Notes: generated by a model from the letters alone, not told the origin. Shown: positions 1 to 8,009, counted from the first letter of the stretch. The stretch is 15,166 nucleotides of DNA from Alphaproteobacteria bacterium (GCA_028822575.1 JAPKDN010000023.1:1-15166), one strand, 5' to 3'. Numbers and translations: made by a program.

Positions 1-1
1 G

Positions 2-154
2 GTGCAGGAAGATGCGCTGGCAATGCTGGATGAGGCGATGAAGAAACACGACCTTGATAGTCGTGACAAGGCTTTGCGTTGCCTCCTCGACTTTTGCGCC
101 GAGGATGGCGACTGGGACGAAATCTTCGAAACCATTCGCTGCCGACGTTGCTGA
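2..154 (+). CDS. C-terminal part of a small ribbon-helix-helix-like protein (5' end outside window)
   Basis: The frame is open from the window edge to a TGA at 152-154 and gives the last 50 residues of a protein. The segment KKHDLDSRDKALRCLLDF has the spacing of a CopG/Arc-type ribbon-helix-helix: a short strand, a polar turn, then an amphipathic helix. The following residues are acidic (AEDGDWDEIF), and the protein ends in IRCRRC with two cysteines three residues apart. RHH proteins usually bind DNA as dimers, often as small autoregulators or antitoxins, but the N-terminal strand that would contact DNA is missing here. The RHH call is inferred from the pattern and the exact family is not recognised. 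The gene converges on the threonine aldolase gene with only 17 bases between the stop codons. Codon use and GC match the neighbours. Confidence 0.55.
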   Translation: MQEDALAMLDEAMKKHDLDSRDKALRCLLDFCAEDGDWDEIFETIRCRRC

Positions 155-171
155 GCGGCTCCAAGATAACG

Positions 172-1224
172 TCAGACGGCCTTACCCGCGATCTCGAGGA
201 AGTGACTCACATCGTCGGGCGTGGTCTCGAAACTGGTGACGAGCCGCGCGGACACCGTGCCGCCGGTTTTGTACCAGCTGTAAAACACGCAACCTGCCTC
301 CTGAAGTTTGTCCGCCATCGCCTGGGACATGGTAACGAATAGCATGTTTGTTTCGGCCGGAAACCAGAGGCTAACGCCGTCAACTTCCGCCAGGCCCACG
401 GCGAGCGCGGCGGCCATTGTATTGGCGCTCGAGGCGTTGGCGATCCAGCGCCCCTCCTCCAGATAGGGGACCAATTGCGCCGACAGGAAGCGCATCTTCG
501 AGAAAAGATGCCCTCCACGTTTGCGCCGAAATTCAAAGTCACCAGCCTTGTCTGGATCGAAAAACACAACCGCCTCGGCGGAAAAAGCCCCGTTCTTGGT
601 GGCACCAAGCGACAGAACATCTACCCCGGCCTTCCAGGTCACCTCGGCTGGTGTCATGTCCAGCGCCGCGATGGCATTAGCCAACCGCGCGCCATCCATG
701 TGGAGCGCAAGGCCATGATCGCGGCAGATTGCGGAGATCGCGCGAATTTCATCTGGTACGTATAGAGTGCCGACCTCTGTCGCCTGCGTGATGCTGACGG
801 CGGCGGGTTGAGCGTGATGGACCGGCGGCGCCGGCGAATCGACCCCGACCTTGGCGCGCAGGCTTTCGGCGGAAAACTTTGCGCCCTCGCCCTGCAACAA
901 CGCCAGCTTGCCACCACCCATATAAAATTCCGGGGCGGCGCATTCATCCTCCTCTATATGCGCCACCTCGTGACAGAACACCACACCATAGGGCGGCGAA
1001 ACCGATGCCAGGGACAGCGCGTTAGCGGCGGTACCGGTGGCCACCGGAAAGATCGCCACTTCGCGCTCGAAAACCTGGTTCGCCACCTCGCCAAGACGGC
1101 GGGTGCAAGGATCGTCTCCATAAGGCATGGCTGGGGCCGCGGCTGCTTGCGTTAAAGCGTCCATCACCTCTGGCATGGCGCCGGCTGTATTGTCGCTGGC
1201 AAAATTGACGACATGGTTTGTCAC
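172..1224 (-). CDS. ltaE: Low-specificity L-threonine aldolase
   Basis: This 350-residue PLP enzyme (fold type I) would cleave L-threonine or allo-threonine to glycine and acetaldehyde in the cytosol. Visible signatures are HMDGARLANA at 175-184, with Asp177 placed to hold the PLP ring nitrogen. SLGATKNGA at 205-213 carries the presumed Schiff-base Lys210. His89, in EVAHIEEDE, sits where the family has the His that stacks on PLP. The length matches the family. I chose the GTG at 1224-1222 because GGAG (1233-1236) lies eight bases upstream and the family-like sequence (NFASDNTAG) begins right after it. A longer open frame reaches 1356 but runs through the gene upstream. The start lies 19 bases after the stop of the DUF6476-type gene, so the two are probably co-transcribed. 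Substrate stereochemistry cannot be read from the sequence. Confidence 0.92.
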   Translation of the reverse strand: MTNHVVNFASDNTAGAMPEVMDALTQAAAAPAMPYGDDPCTRRLGEVANQVFEREVAIFPVATGTAANALSLASVSPPYGVVFCHEVAHIEEDECAAPEFYMGGGKLALLQGEGAKFSAESLRAKVGVDSPAPPVHHAQPAAVSITQATEVGTLYVPDEIRAISAICRDHGLALHMDGARLANAIAALDMTPAEVTWKAGVDVLSLGATKNGAFSAEAVVFFDPDKAGDFEFRRKRGGHLFSKMRFLSAQLVPYLEEGRWIANASSANTMAAALAVGLAEVDGVSLWFPAETNMLFVTMSQAMADKLQEAGCVFYSWYKTGGTVSARLVTSFETTPDDVSHFLEIAGKAV

Positions 1225-1243
1225 GGTAGGATCTCCCAAAGCG

Positions 1244-1633
1244 CTATCTCGCCGATTCGAAGCTGATCTCGCCAAGCTTGCCGCCGGTCGTGCCATCCAA
1301 TACCAGGACGCGCGCACCACCATCGGGAGCCTCGTAGTGAACGTATAACCGGCCAATATCCGCCGAAACCGATACCACTCGACCGCCAGCCGGCAGAGCC
1401 TGTATGATATTACCGAACGGAACTAAATCCGCCGACGCGACGATGCCAACAGTCGTTTTCACGTCTTGTTTATCGGCCTTGTCCGAGATCCTGGATACGA
1501 TGGTGACCACGATGGTGATCACTCCGGCGATGATCAAAACCCCCATCACCACGACCAGGATTTTCAATACCTTGAGGCCCAGTGAATCACCGGTGTTCAG
1601 CTTGGCCTCGGTTTGGTCTAGCTTGCCCGCCAT
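1244..1633 (-). CDS. Small single-pass membrane protein, DUF6476-like
   Basis: This 129-residue protein has a short polar N-terminus, one strongly hydrophobic helix at about residues 22-48 (LKVLKILVVV then IITIVVTIV-type sequence), a charged stretch (SDKADKQDVK), and a C-terminal domain rich in Gly/Val that looks like beta strands (GGRVVSVSADIGRLYVHYE, then RVLVLDGTTGGKLGEI). That layout resembles the alphaproteobacterial DUF6476 family, whose function is not known to me. The C-terminal part ends like one propeller blade or a small beta sandwich, probably outside the membrane. The start is ATG 1633-1631; a TTG four codons earlier (1645) is the alternative. AGAGAGG lies just before the ATG but is very close to it. 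The ATG shares the CATG at 1631-1634 with the start of the divergent pseudouridine synthase gene. Downstream is ltaE after 19 bases. Confidence 0.75.
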   Translation of the reverse strand: MAGKLDQTEAKLNTGDSLGLKVLKILVVVMGVLIIAGVITIVVTIVSRISDKADKQDVKTTVGIVASADLVPFGNIIQALPAGGRVVSVSADIGRLYVHYEAPDGGARVLVLDGTTGGKLGEISFESAR

Positions 1634-2639
1634 GACCTCTCTCAAAAGTACACTTCTGACGATCAGCGCCGACGACCCGGCTTTTGATCACCTTCTCGAA
1701 GGCTCGAACCTCGACCGGCTCGACCGGTGGCTCGCCGAGCGTGTCGCCGTGCTGCCCGACGCGCCCGATCTGTCCCGCAGCCGTCTGAAGGCGCTGATCC
1801 TCGACGGCCAAATCTCGACCGGCGGCGCGACGATAACCGACCCCTCGATAGCGGTCAAACCAGACCAGGTGTTCCAAATTCTAGTCCCTCCACCAATCGC
1901 TGACACGCCGCTGCCGCAGGATATCCCTCTGAATATCGCCTTCGAGGACGAGCACCTAATCGTCGTGAACAAACCGCCCCAGATCGCGGTTCATCCGGCG
2001 CCAGGTTCCCTCGATACAACCCTGGTCAATGCGCTGCTCGCCCATTGCGGCGACAGTCTTTCGGGCATCGGTGGGGTTCGACGTCCGGGAATCGTGCACC
2101 GATTGGACAAGAACACGACCGGCCTTATGGTGGTTGCCAAATCCGACGAAGCACATCACGGCCTGGTCCATCAGTTCGCAGCCCGAACAATCGGGCGCAG
2201 CTATATCGCGCTGGTCTGGGGCTCAGTCGCACAATTGGAAGGGCGAATCGAGGGGCCGATTGGGCGCAGCCGGCGGAACCGCAAGAAAATGGCGGTCACC
2301 ACCCATGGCGGCAAATCAGCGGCGACCCGGTACAAAGTCCTCAAACGTTATCGCGAAATCGCCACGTTGGTCGAATGTCGGCTGGAGTCCGGACGCACCC
2401 ATCAGATCCGAGTCCACATGACCCATATCGGCCACGGCCTGATCGGCGACCCGCTCTATGGCGGTGGCGATCGGCGCAAAGGCTCAAGCGAGATAGAGGT
2501 GGCCGCAGCAAAAAAGATGGCCCGGCAGGCATTGCATGCCAACTCATTGGAATTCACTCATCCGGTAACGGACAAGCTGGTGACGTTCAGCAGCGAGATG
2601 CCAGGCGATTTCGCGCGGCTGGTTTCGGTGTTCGATTGA
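1632..2639 (+). CDS. rluD: 23S rRNA pseudouridine synthase, RluA/RluD family
   Basis: This 335-residue enzyme would convert uridines of 23S rRNA to pseudouridine. Residues 27-85 form an S4-type RNA-binding domain (LDRLDRWLAERV, then SRSRLKALILDGQI). The catalytic domain follows, with NIAFEDEHLIVVNKPP at 101-116, HRLDKNTTGLMVVAK at 156-170 carrying catalytic Asp159, and GRTHQIRVHM at 254-263 followed by GDPLYGG. An S4 domain plus HRLDK-TTGL is the RluD/RluC arrangement, and the order of motifs fits RluD best (in E. coli, helix 69 uridines). The ATG at 1632 precedes the S4 domain by a typical distance, but no clear Shine-Dalgarno sequence is visible; TTG 1623 and a GTG slightly further upstream remain possible. 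The promoter must lie inside the divergent DUF6476-type gene. RluC-type specificity is not excluded. Confidence 0.9.
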   Translation: MTSLKSTLLTISADDPAFDHLLEGSNLDRLDRWLAERVAVLPDAPDLSRSRLKALILDGQISTGGATITDPSIAVKPDQVFQILVPPPIADTPLPQDIPLNIAFEDEHLIVVNKPPQIAVHPAPGSLDTTLVNALLAHCGDSLSGIGGVRRPGIVHRLDKNTTGLMVVAKSDEAHHGLVHQFAARTIGRSYIALVWGSVAQLEGRIEGPIGRSRRNRKKMAVTTHGGKSAATRYKVLKRYREIATLVECRLESGRTHQIRVHMTHIGHGLIGDPLYGGGDRRKGSSEIEVAAAKKMARQALHANSLEFTHPVTDKLVTFSSEMPGDFARLVSVFD

Positions 2640-3003
2640 GGACGCGATTGATTGGTGATTCTTTACGCCAACCAATAATTTGTCATCCTGGATCGGGCCG
2701 GGAACGATACCAGTGAAGCGCCACAAAATTTTGCCCGCGTCCCCGTCGAAGGATGGGGTCCAAGCCTCAAGCGATGGTAGATGACGGATAGCGAAGCATT
2801 TGCAGCGGCCCATCGTCGTGATCCGCTATGCGTCGAGATCAACCGCCTCAGGCGTGGCCCCCGTTCTTTGACGGGGATGCGACAAATATTAAAGCCACTG
2901 GACAAAGCCAGTGCAGGCTATCCAATAAGTCGCTATCGCAACGTCGCCGGGATGACCCAGGAAATGAAACAATGCAACCACATCTCGCACTCGCGAAAAG
3001 CGT
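2640..3003 (+). other. Intergenic region with several short hairpins, no convincing gene
   Basis: No gene is supported between the rluD stop and the serC promoter region. The stretch holds ATTGGT (2651-2656) paired with ACCAAT (2671-2676), possibly the end of the rluD transcript; a REP-like block at 2682-2785; CGCC-TCA-GGCG (2844-2854); CCCCGT-TCTTTG-ACGGGG (2859-2876); and CACTGG-ACAAAG-CCAGTG (2896-2913). An open frame from 2781 to 3065 crosses these hairpins, has no recognisable protein features and no ribosome binding site, so it is not called. Confidence 0.6.
2682..2785. repeat. Degenerate REP-like/palindromic intergenic element
   Basis: The block is bounded by GTCATC (2682-2687) and its reverse complement GATGAC (2780-2785). 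Inside are an imperfect stem TCCTGG/CCGGGA and a CCCC...GGGG stem around GTCGAAGGAT. This layout resembles the common alphaproteobacterial intergenic repeats of the form GTCATCCCCGCGAAGGCGGGGATCC, here partly decayed. No second copy occurs in this window, so its status as a repeat is inferred from resemblance only. Confidence 0.4.
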
Positions 3004-3031
3004 TTGACTTAACCCTGGTGATCCCTAGTTT
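3004..3031 (+). promoter_or_regulatory. Candidate housekeeping promoter for the serC operon
   Basis: TTGACT (3004-3009) is followed after 16 bases by TAGTTT (3026-3031). The -35 hexamer is close to consensus; the -10 is weaker. It would start transcription near 3038, just before the hairpin leader of serC. The prediction is from pattern and position alone. Confidence 0.4.
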
Positions 3032-3085
3032 CCGCTGCGGGCCACCGCTCCCCAACGAGCGGTAATGATACGAAGGATGCAGACC
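3032..3085 (+). promoter_or_regulatory. Structured leader upstream of serC
   Basis: ACCGCT (3044-3049) pairs perfectly with AGCGGT (3058-3063) across an eight-base loop. A second CCGCT at 3032-3036 can pair with the same AGCGG (3058-3062), so two alternative foldings are possible. The ribosome binding site GAAGGA (3072-3077) lies eight bases downstream of the hairpin. A conserved serC leader RNA is known in front of serC-serA in some Alphaproteobacteria, with its last stem over the ribosome binding site. I cannot identify that last stem here, so membership in that family is only a suggestion. Confidence 0.35.
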
Positions 3086-4249
3086 ATGAAGCCAACGGCA
3101 TTGCCGGCGGTTCCCCTGTTCTCTTCCGGACCGTGTACCAAGCGACCCGGATGGGGCCCCGCTGTTCTCAACGACGCCGTTTTAGGGCGTTCTCATCGGG
3201 CTGAGCCCGCGAAATCCAAACTTGCCGAAGTGATCACGCGGACCAGCGCGCTGCTCGACCTGCCCGAAGGTTGGCGGATCGGCATCGTGCCGGCCTCGGA
3301 TACCGGTGCCTTCGAGATGGCGATGTGGTCGCTGCTCGGCGCCCGGGGCGTCGACCTGCTCGCCTGGGAAAGCTTTGGCACGGGTTGGGTGAACGACGTG
3401 GTAAAGCAGCTTAAATTGACCGATACCAGGGTGCTGGAAGCCGATTACGGCGCCCTGCCAGACCTTGGCCAGGTCGATTTTTCCCGCGACGTGATCTTCA
3501 CCTGGAACGGGACGACCTCAGGCGTCCGGGTTCCCAATGGCGACTGGATCGCCGATGACCGCGAAGGCCTCACGCTCTGCGACGCAACCAGCGCGGTGCT
3601 GGCCCAGGATATCCCTTGGGAGAAAATCGATGTCGCCACTTTCTCATGGCAAAAGGTGCTCGGCGGCGAGGCGGCGCACGGCATGCTAGTGCTCGGCCCA
3701 CGCGCGATCGAACGGTTGGAAAACCACACCCCGCCCTGGCCGCTGCCGAAGGTCTTTCGGCTGACCGAGGGCGGCAAGCTGATCGACGGGGTGTTCCGGG
3801 GCGAGACCCTGAACACCCCGTCGATGCTCTGTGTCGAGGACGTGCTCGACGCCCTGCGCTGGGCCGAGGGGATCGGTGGGTTGCCAGCTCTGCGCGTCCG
3901 CTCCGACGCCAATCTCGCCACCGTCACCCGATGGATCGAGACCAGCAATTGGGCCGGTTTCCTCGCCATTGATCCGGCGACACGCTCGAACACCTCGATC
4001 TGTGTCTCGATAATCGATCCGTGGTTCGCTGGTTTGTCGGCAAGCGACCGGGCGGCGATGCCAAAGAAAATGGCGGCGCTGCTGGAAGCCGAAGGCGCGG
4101 GGTTCGATGTCAACGGCTATCGAGACGCGCCTCCGGGTCTGCGGATCTGGGGCGGGGCGACGGTGGAGGCTGGCGATATCGAGGCGCTTCTGCCCTGGCT
4201 CGACTGGGCCTTCGGCGAGGTCAAGGCCAGCGCGTCCAACGCGGCCTAG
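3086..4249 (+). CDS. serC: Phosphoserine aminotransferase (alphaproteobacterial/Methanosarcina type)
   Basis: This 387-residue PLP aminotransferase would convert 3-phosphohydroxypyruvate plus glutamate to O-phosphoserine, the second step of serine synthesis. Features are [12 protein letters not shown] at 12-23 near the N-terminus, [13 protein letters not shown] at 138-150, CDATSA at 165-170 with Asp166 for the PLP nitrogen, and [15 protein letters not shown] at 186-200 with presumed Schiff-base Lys190. The wording of these motifs is that of the divergent SerC branch shared by Alphaproteobacteria and Methanosarcina, not the E. coli form. The ATG at 3086 was chosen because GAAGGA (3072-3077) is eight bases upstream; ATGs at 3065 and 3077 lie in frame but overlap the leader or the ribosome binding site. 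serA follows after 70 bases, as expected for a serine operon. It is preceded by a candidate promoter and a hairpin leader. Confidence 0.93.
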   Translation: MKPTALPAVPLFSSGPCTKRPGWGPAVLNDAVLGRSHRAEPAKSKLAEVITRTSALLDLPEGWRIGIVPASDTGAFEMAMWSLLGARGVDLLAWESFGTGWVNDVVKQLKLTDTRVLEADYGALPDLGQVDFSRDVIFTWNGTTSGVRVPNGDWIADDREGLTLCDATSAVLAQDIPWEKIDVATFSWQKVLGGEAAHGMLVLGPRAIERLENHTPPWPLPKVFRLTEGGKLIDGVFRGETLNTPSMLCVEDVLDALRWAEGIGGLPALRVRSDANLATVTRWIETSNWAGFLAIDPATRSNTSICVSIIDPWFAGLSASDRAAMPKKMAALLEAEGAGFDVNGYRDAPPGLRIWGGATVEAGDIEALLPWLDWAFGEVKASASNAA

Positions 4250-4319
4250 CCCCCTTCCACACGACTTTCATGCGCGGGACCATTCCCGCCGCCGAGCTTC
4301 TCGATACATGGAGGGCATT

Positions 4320-5897
4320 ATGCCCAAGGTTTTGATTTCCGACGATCTGAGCGCGCGCGCCACCGATATCTTCATCGAACGTGGAATCGAGGTCGACCGC
4401 AAGGTCGGCATGAAACCAGAAGAACTACTGGCCTGCATCGTCAAGTATGACGGGCTCGCCATCCGCTCCGCCACCAAGGCGACTCGCGAGGTACTGGCCC
4501 AGGCGAGCAACCTTAAAGTCATCGGCCGCGCCGGCATTGGCGTCGACAATGTCGATGTCGACGCCGCGACCGAGGCAGGTGTCGTTGTCATGAACACCCC
4601 TTTCGGCAACGCCGTGACCACCGCCGAGCACGCGATCGCGATGATCTGCGCGCTAGCCAGGCAAATCCCGATGGCGAACGAGTCGACCCAAGCCGGCAAA
4701 TGGGAGAAATCCCGCTTCATGGGAACCGAGCTGACCGGCAAACGGCTTGGTCTGATCGGCTGCGGCAATATCGGCTCGATCGTCGCCGACCGGGCGCGCG
4801 GGCTGAAGATGCGGGTGATCGCCTATGACCCGTATCTCACGGACGAGCGCGCGGTGGATCTGGGTGTGCGCAAGGTAGACCTGGACACTCTACTGGCGGA
4901 GGCGGATTTTATCTCGCTGCACACGCCGCTGACCGACGCGACCCGCGACATCATCGACGCGGGGGCTCTGGCGAAGACCAAGAAGGGCGTGCGGATCGTT
5001 AATTGCGCACGCGGCGGTCTGGTCGTCGAGGCGGCGTTGCGCGAGGCCCTTGAGTCCGGCCATGTCGCTGGCGCCGGCATCGATGTGTTTTCCACCGAGC
5101 CGGCCCGCGAGAACGTGCTGTTCGGCGCCCCCGGCCTGATCGCCACCCCGCATCTCGGCGCCGCGACCATGGAGGCCCAGGAGAAGGTCGCCCTTCAGGT
5201 CGCCGAACAGATGGCGGATTATCTGCTGACCGGCGCGATCACCAACGCCGTCAACATGCCCTCGGTCACCGCCGAGGAAGCCCCGATCCTGCGCCCTTAT
5301 ATGAAGTTGGCCGAACTGTTGGGCGGGTTTGCGGGACAGGTGGCCGACGAACCGGTGAAGGCGATCCGCATCGAGTTCGAGGGCCTGGCCACCGAAATCA
5401 ACACAGCCCCGGTGGTCTCCGCCGCGCTTGCCGGGTTAATGAAGCCAAGCATGGACGCGGTCAATATGGTCAGCGCGCCAAAGATCGCCCAGAGCCGGGG
5501 CATCGCGGTCTCCACGGTGCGCCACGACCGGCCTTGCGACTATCAAACCCTGCTGCGCTTGACCGTCGAGGGCGAAACACGGACCCGCGAGATGGCCGGC
5601 ACCCTATTCGCAGGCGACAAGCCCCGCCTGATCGACGTCCAGGGCATCAAGGTCGAGGCCGAGTTCGCACCAACCATGCTCTACATCCGCAACTACGACC
5701 GCCCCGGTTTCATCGGCGGCCTTGGCACCGTGCTTGGCGACGCCGGCCTCAACATCGCCACTTTCCATCTCGGCAGACGCGGTAACACCGGCGAGGCTCT
5801 CGCGCTGGTGGAAGTCGACGGCGATATCGACGATGATCTGTTGGCCAAGGTTCGGACATTGCCGCAAGTGGTGAGGGTGAATGCGCTTAAATTTTAG
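4320..5897 (+). CDS. serA: D-3-phosphoglycerate dehydrogenase
   Basis: This 525-residue enzyme would oxidise 3-phosphoglycerate to 3-phosphohydroxypyruvate with NAD, the first and usually feedback-controlled step of serine synthesis. The NAD-binding fold has GCGNIG at 147-152, followed 18 residues later by Asp170 (VIAYDPY), a likely ribose ligand. Catalytic Arg231 (NCARGGLV), Glu260 (FSTEPA) and His278 (ATPHLGAAT) are all present. An intervening domain spans about 320-450, and an ACT domain occupies about 453-525 (MLYIRNYDRPGFIGGLG), the site where serine binds in related enzymes. This is the long form of the family at the usual length. GGAGG (4310-4314) lies five bases before the chosen ATG; the open frame extends further upstream but through the end of serC. 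The 3' end overlaps the next gene by 17 bases. Confidence 0.95.
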   Translation: MPKVLISDDLSARATDIFIERGIEVDRKVGMKPEELLACIVKYDGLAIRSATKATREVLAQASNLKVIGRAGIGVDNVDVDAATEAGVVVMNTPFGNAVTTAEHAIAMICALARQIPMANESTQAGKWEKSRFMGTELTGKRLGLIGCGNIGSIVADRARGLKMRVIAYDPYLTDERAVDLGVRKVDLDTLLAEADFISLHTPLTDATRDIIDAGALAKTKKGVRIVNCARGGLVVEAALREALESGHVAGAGIDVFSTEPARENVLFGAPGLIATPHLGAATMEAQEKVALQVAEQMADYLLTGAITNAVNMPSVTAEEAPILRPYMKLAELLGGFAGQVADEPVKAIRIEFEGLATEINTAPVVSAALAGLMKPSMDAVNMVSAPKIAQSRGIAVSTVRHDRPCDYQTLLRLTVEGETRTREMAGTLFAGDKPRLIDVQGIKVEAEFAPTMLYIRNYDRPGFIGGLGTVLGDAGLNIATFHLGRRGNTGEALALVEVDGDIDDDLLAKVRTLPQVVRVNALKF

Positions 5898-6828
5898 GAT
5901 TTGGAACCTCCGGTTCTTCGTGGCGACGATCGCGGCCGTATCGTTATCGTCAATCGCGGTCGCCGAGCCCAAGGTGCGCGAGATCAACGATTTCCCGCCG
6001 ACCAAGCCCGCAGAGGGTGAGGCGCTCACGGACGGTATCCCTCATGGACGCGCCGCGCATGGCGCTGGTAAGTTCTTTGCGGTCGGGGTCCTAAAGGCCT
6101 GGTTCGCGATGCCGACGGATCGCTATCGCCACGGCGTGCTCGGAGACCGGATCGAGGCCGGCGGCGTGATGTTTCAACCTCCCTCGCCCGACACGCCCTC
6201 GGCCTTTTTGATCAAGGTACCCGAGGATTCGGTGTTCGAGGATATCCAACCCCGCATCGTGGACTTCGATGGCGACGGGATTCTCGATATCGTCGCCATC
6301 CGCTCCTATCTCGACGCCGGTGCCTCTGTTTCGGTGATCGGTTATCACGAGGCCAAGGATGGCGCGATCTCGTCTTTCTGGATGCAATCACCGCCGATCG
6401 GCACGCCAAACCGCTGGCTGAACCCGGTTGGCGTGGCTGATTTCGACGGCGACGGCGATAAGGAAATCGTAGCGGTGGTGACACCGCATATCGGCGGCGT
6501 GCTGACGGTCTATGAGCGCGACGGCGAAAAACTGGTGCCCAAGCCGGTGATGCAAGACGTCTCGAACCACATGATCGGCTCGCCGGATTTGCGGCTGCAC
6601 GCGGTGATCGATTGGAACGACGACGGAGTGCCGGACATCGCGGTGCCCGACCAGAGCCGCCGAGTGCTGCGCTTCATCACGTTGAAAGACGGGGTCGCCA
6701 AGGAAATCGATCGGGTCGACCTGGGCGCCGAGATGATCCCACCGATGAAACAGCGCCAGTGGAAGTCGGAGCCTTGGGAGATTATCGTTCGCCTGAAAGA
6801 CGGTCGCGCGGTCGCGGTGGCACGATAA
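5881..6828 (+). CDS. Secreted FG-GAP/VCBS-repeat protein
   Basis: This 315-residue protein begins with a signal peptide: basic residues, a hydrophobic core at about 12-26, and a likely cleavage after AVA at residue 28. It should therefore reach the periplasm or outside. Three Asp-rich calcium-loop repeats follow: DFDGDGILD (128-136), DFDGDGDKE (187-195) and DWNDDGVPD (244-252). Their spacing of 57-59 residues and the trailing hydrophobic strands (IVAI, IVAV, IAVP) fit blades of a beta-propeller of the FG-GAP/VCBS type. Such domains mediate binding or act as scaffolds; no enzyme signature is seen. The ATG at 5881 lies inside the last codons of serA, 17 bases overlapping, with GAGGGTGA directly upstream, so translation is probably coupled to serA. 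Its role next to serine genes is unknown. Confidence 0.8.
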   Translation: MRLNFRIWNLRFFVATIAAVSLSSIAVAEPKVREINDFPPTKPAEGEALTDGIPHGRAAHGAGKFFAVGVLKAWFAMPTDRYRHGVLGDRIEAGGVMFQPPSPDTPSAFLIKVPEDSVFEDIQPRIVDFDGDGILDIVAIRSYLDAGASVSVIGYHEAKDGAISSFWMQSPPIGTPNRWLNPVGVADFDGDGDKEIVAVVTPHIGGVLTVYERDGEKLVPKPVMQDVSNHMIGSPDLRLHAVIDWNDDGVPDIAVPDQSRRVLRFITLKDGVAKEIDRVDLGAEMIPPMKQRQWKSEPWEIIVRLKDGRAVAVAR

Positions 6829-6872
6829 GATACCGACCGGGCGAAAAGCGACCAGCCAGAAGGACACGTGGA

Positions 6873-8009
6873 ATGAATTCCGATCTTTGCCGAAAACTGG
6901 GAATTGAGTTTCCTCTTTTCGCCTTCACCCATTGCCGCGACGTGGTTGCCGCCGTCACCAACGCCGGTGGTTTCGGCGTCCTGGGCGCGGTTCTGCATTC
7001 GCCGGAAACCCTGGAGACGGAGCTCGCGTGGATCGACGAGCAGGTCAACGGCAAACCCTACGGGATCGATCTTCTGATCCCCAACAACATGGAAGACAAA
7101 GAGAGCGCCATCACCGACGCCGAGCTCCGCGCGCGGGTTCCGCCGGGCCATATCGAATACATCAACGAGATGATGCGCCAACACGACATCGATCCGAGCG
7201 ATCTGTGGGATGGCGATTACGATGAGGGCGATTCGAGCAATATGCGAGAAGCCGGGGCGACGAAGCTGTTGGACGTGGCCTTCAAACACCCGATCAAGCT
7301 CTTCGTGAACGCGCTCGGGGTGCCGCCAAAATCGATCATCGAGCGGGCCCGGGCGAACAACGTCATGGTCGGAGCGCTAACCGGTGCCAAGGAGCACGCC
7401 ATCAAGCATGCCGAGGCCGGGGTCGACATCCTGGTCGTCGCGGGCACCGAAGCCGGCGGCCATTGCGGCGAGGTCTCGACGATGGTGCTGGTGCCGGAAG
7501 TCCTGGAGGCGATCCAAGAGTATGACGGCATCCAGGTCCTGGCCGCCGGCGGTATCGCCACCGGCAAGCAAATGGCCGCCTGCATGGCCATGGGCGCCGC
7601 CGGTGCCTGGACCGGGTCGGTCTGGCTGACCACGGTGGAGGCGGAAACCACCCCCAGCGTGAAGGAAAAAATGTTGCGGGCGACGTCTCGCGACACGATC
7701 CGCTCGCGCAGCCGGACCGGCAAACCGACGCGCCAATTACGCTCGGCCTGGTCCGCCACCTGGACCGCCGAGGGCGCCCCCAGCCCGCTGCCGATGCCCT
7801 TGCAAAGCCTGATAAGTCGACCGGCACTGTCGAAGATCGACAAGCTGGCCGCCGGCGGCCATCAAGGCGCCAAGGACCTGTCGACCTACTATGTCGGCCA
7901 GGCCGTCGGCCTGATGAATGTCGAGCAGTCCGCGCGCTCGGTGGTCTACGACTTCATGAAAGACTACGGCGATGCCGTTGAGCGATTGTCGGGAACCCTG
8001 GAAGACTAG
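6873..8009 (+). CDS. Nitronate monooxygenase-family FMN protein
   Basis: This 378-residue protein belongs to the nitronate monooxygenase (formerly 2-nitropropane dioxygenase) family, FMN-dependent TIM-barrel flavoproteins that oxidise alkyl nitronates. Visible features are an N-terminal barrel strand with AGGFGVLGA (31-39), KLFVNALGVPP (142-152), DILVVAGTEAGGHCGE (185-200) with His197 in the usual EAGGH position, and VLAAGGIATGKQMAA (222-236) as the phosphate-binding strand and loop. An acidic insertion at about 104-125 (DPSDLWDGDYDEGD) is notable. Family members also include enoyl reductases, so nitronate as substrate is only the default. AAGGA (6860-6864) lies eight bases before the ATG. 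The gene sits 44 bases after the FG-GAP protein on the same strand and is probably the last gene of the serC operon. Confidence 0.85.
   Translation: MNSDLCRKLGIEFPLFAFTHCRDVVAAVTNAGGFGVLGAVLHSPETLETELAWIDEQVNGKPYGIDLLIPNNMEDKESAITDAELRARVPPGHIEYINEMMRQHDIDPSDLWDGDYDEGDSSNMREAGATKLLDVAFKHPIKLFVNALGVPPKSIIERARANNVMVGALTGAKEHAIKHAEAGVDILVVAGTEAGGHCGEVSTMVLVPEVLEAIQEYDGIQVLAAGGIATGKQMAACMAMGAAGAWTGSVWLTTVEAETTPSVKEKMLRATSRDTIRSRSRTGKPTRQLRSAWSATWTAEGAPSPLPMPLQSLISRPALSKIDKLAAGGHQGAKDLSTYYVGQAVGLMNVEQSARSVVYDFMKDYGDAVERLSGTLED

Noticed and set aside
172..1356. The longer 394-residue version of threonine aldolase
   Set aside because: The extra 44 residues come from the DUF6476-type gene read in another frame, and the GTG at 1224 has a well-placed GGAG.
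2781..3065. A 94-codon open frame upstream of serC, ending in TAATG
   Set aside because: It runs through the hairpins and the promoter candidate, has no ribosome binding site, and its composition is not protein-like.
3445..4113. A 222-codon open frame antisense to serC
   Set aside because: It lies wholly opposite a well-supported gene; long antisense frames are usual in GC-rich coding DNA.
6510..7289. A 259-codon open frame antisense to the FG-GAP protein and NMO
   Set aside because: It spans two strongly supported genes and their junction, with no recognisable domain.
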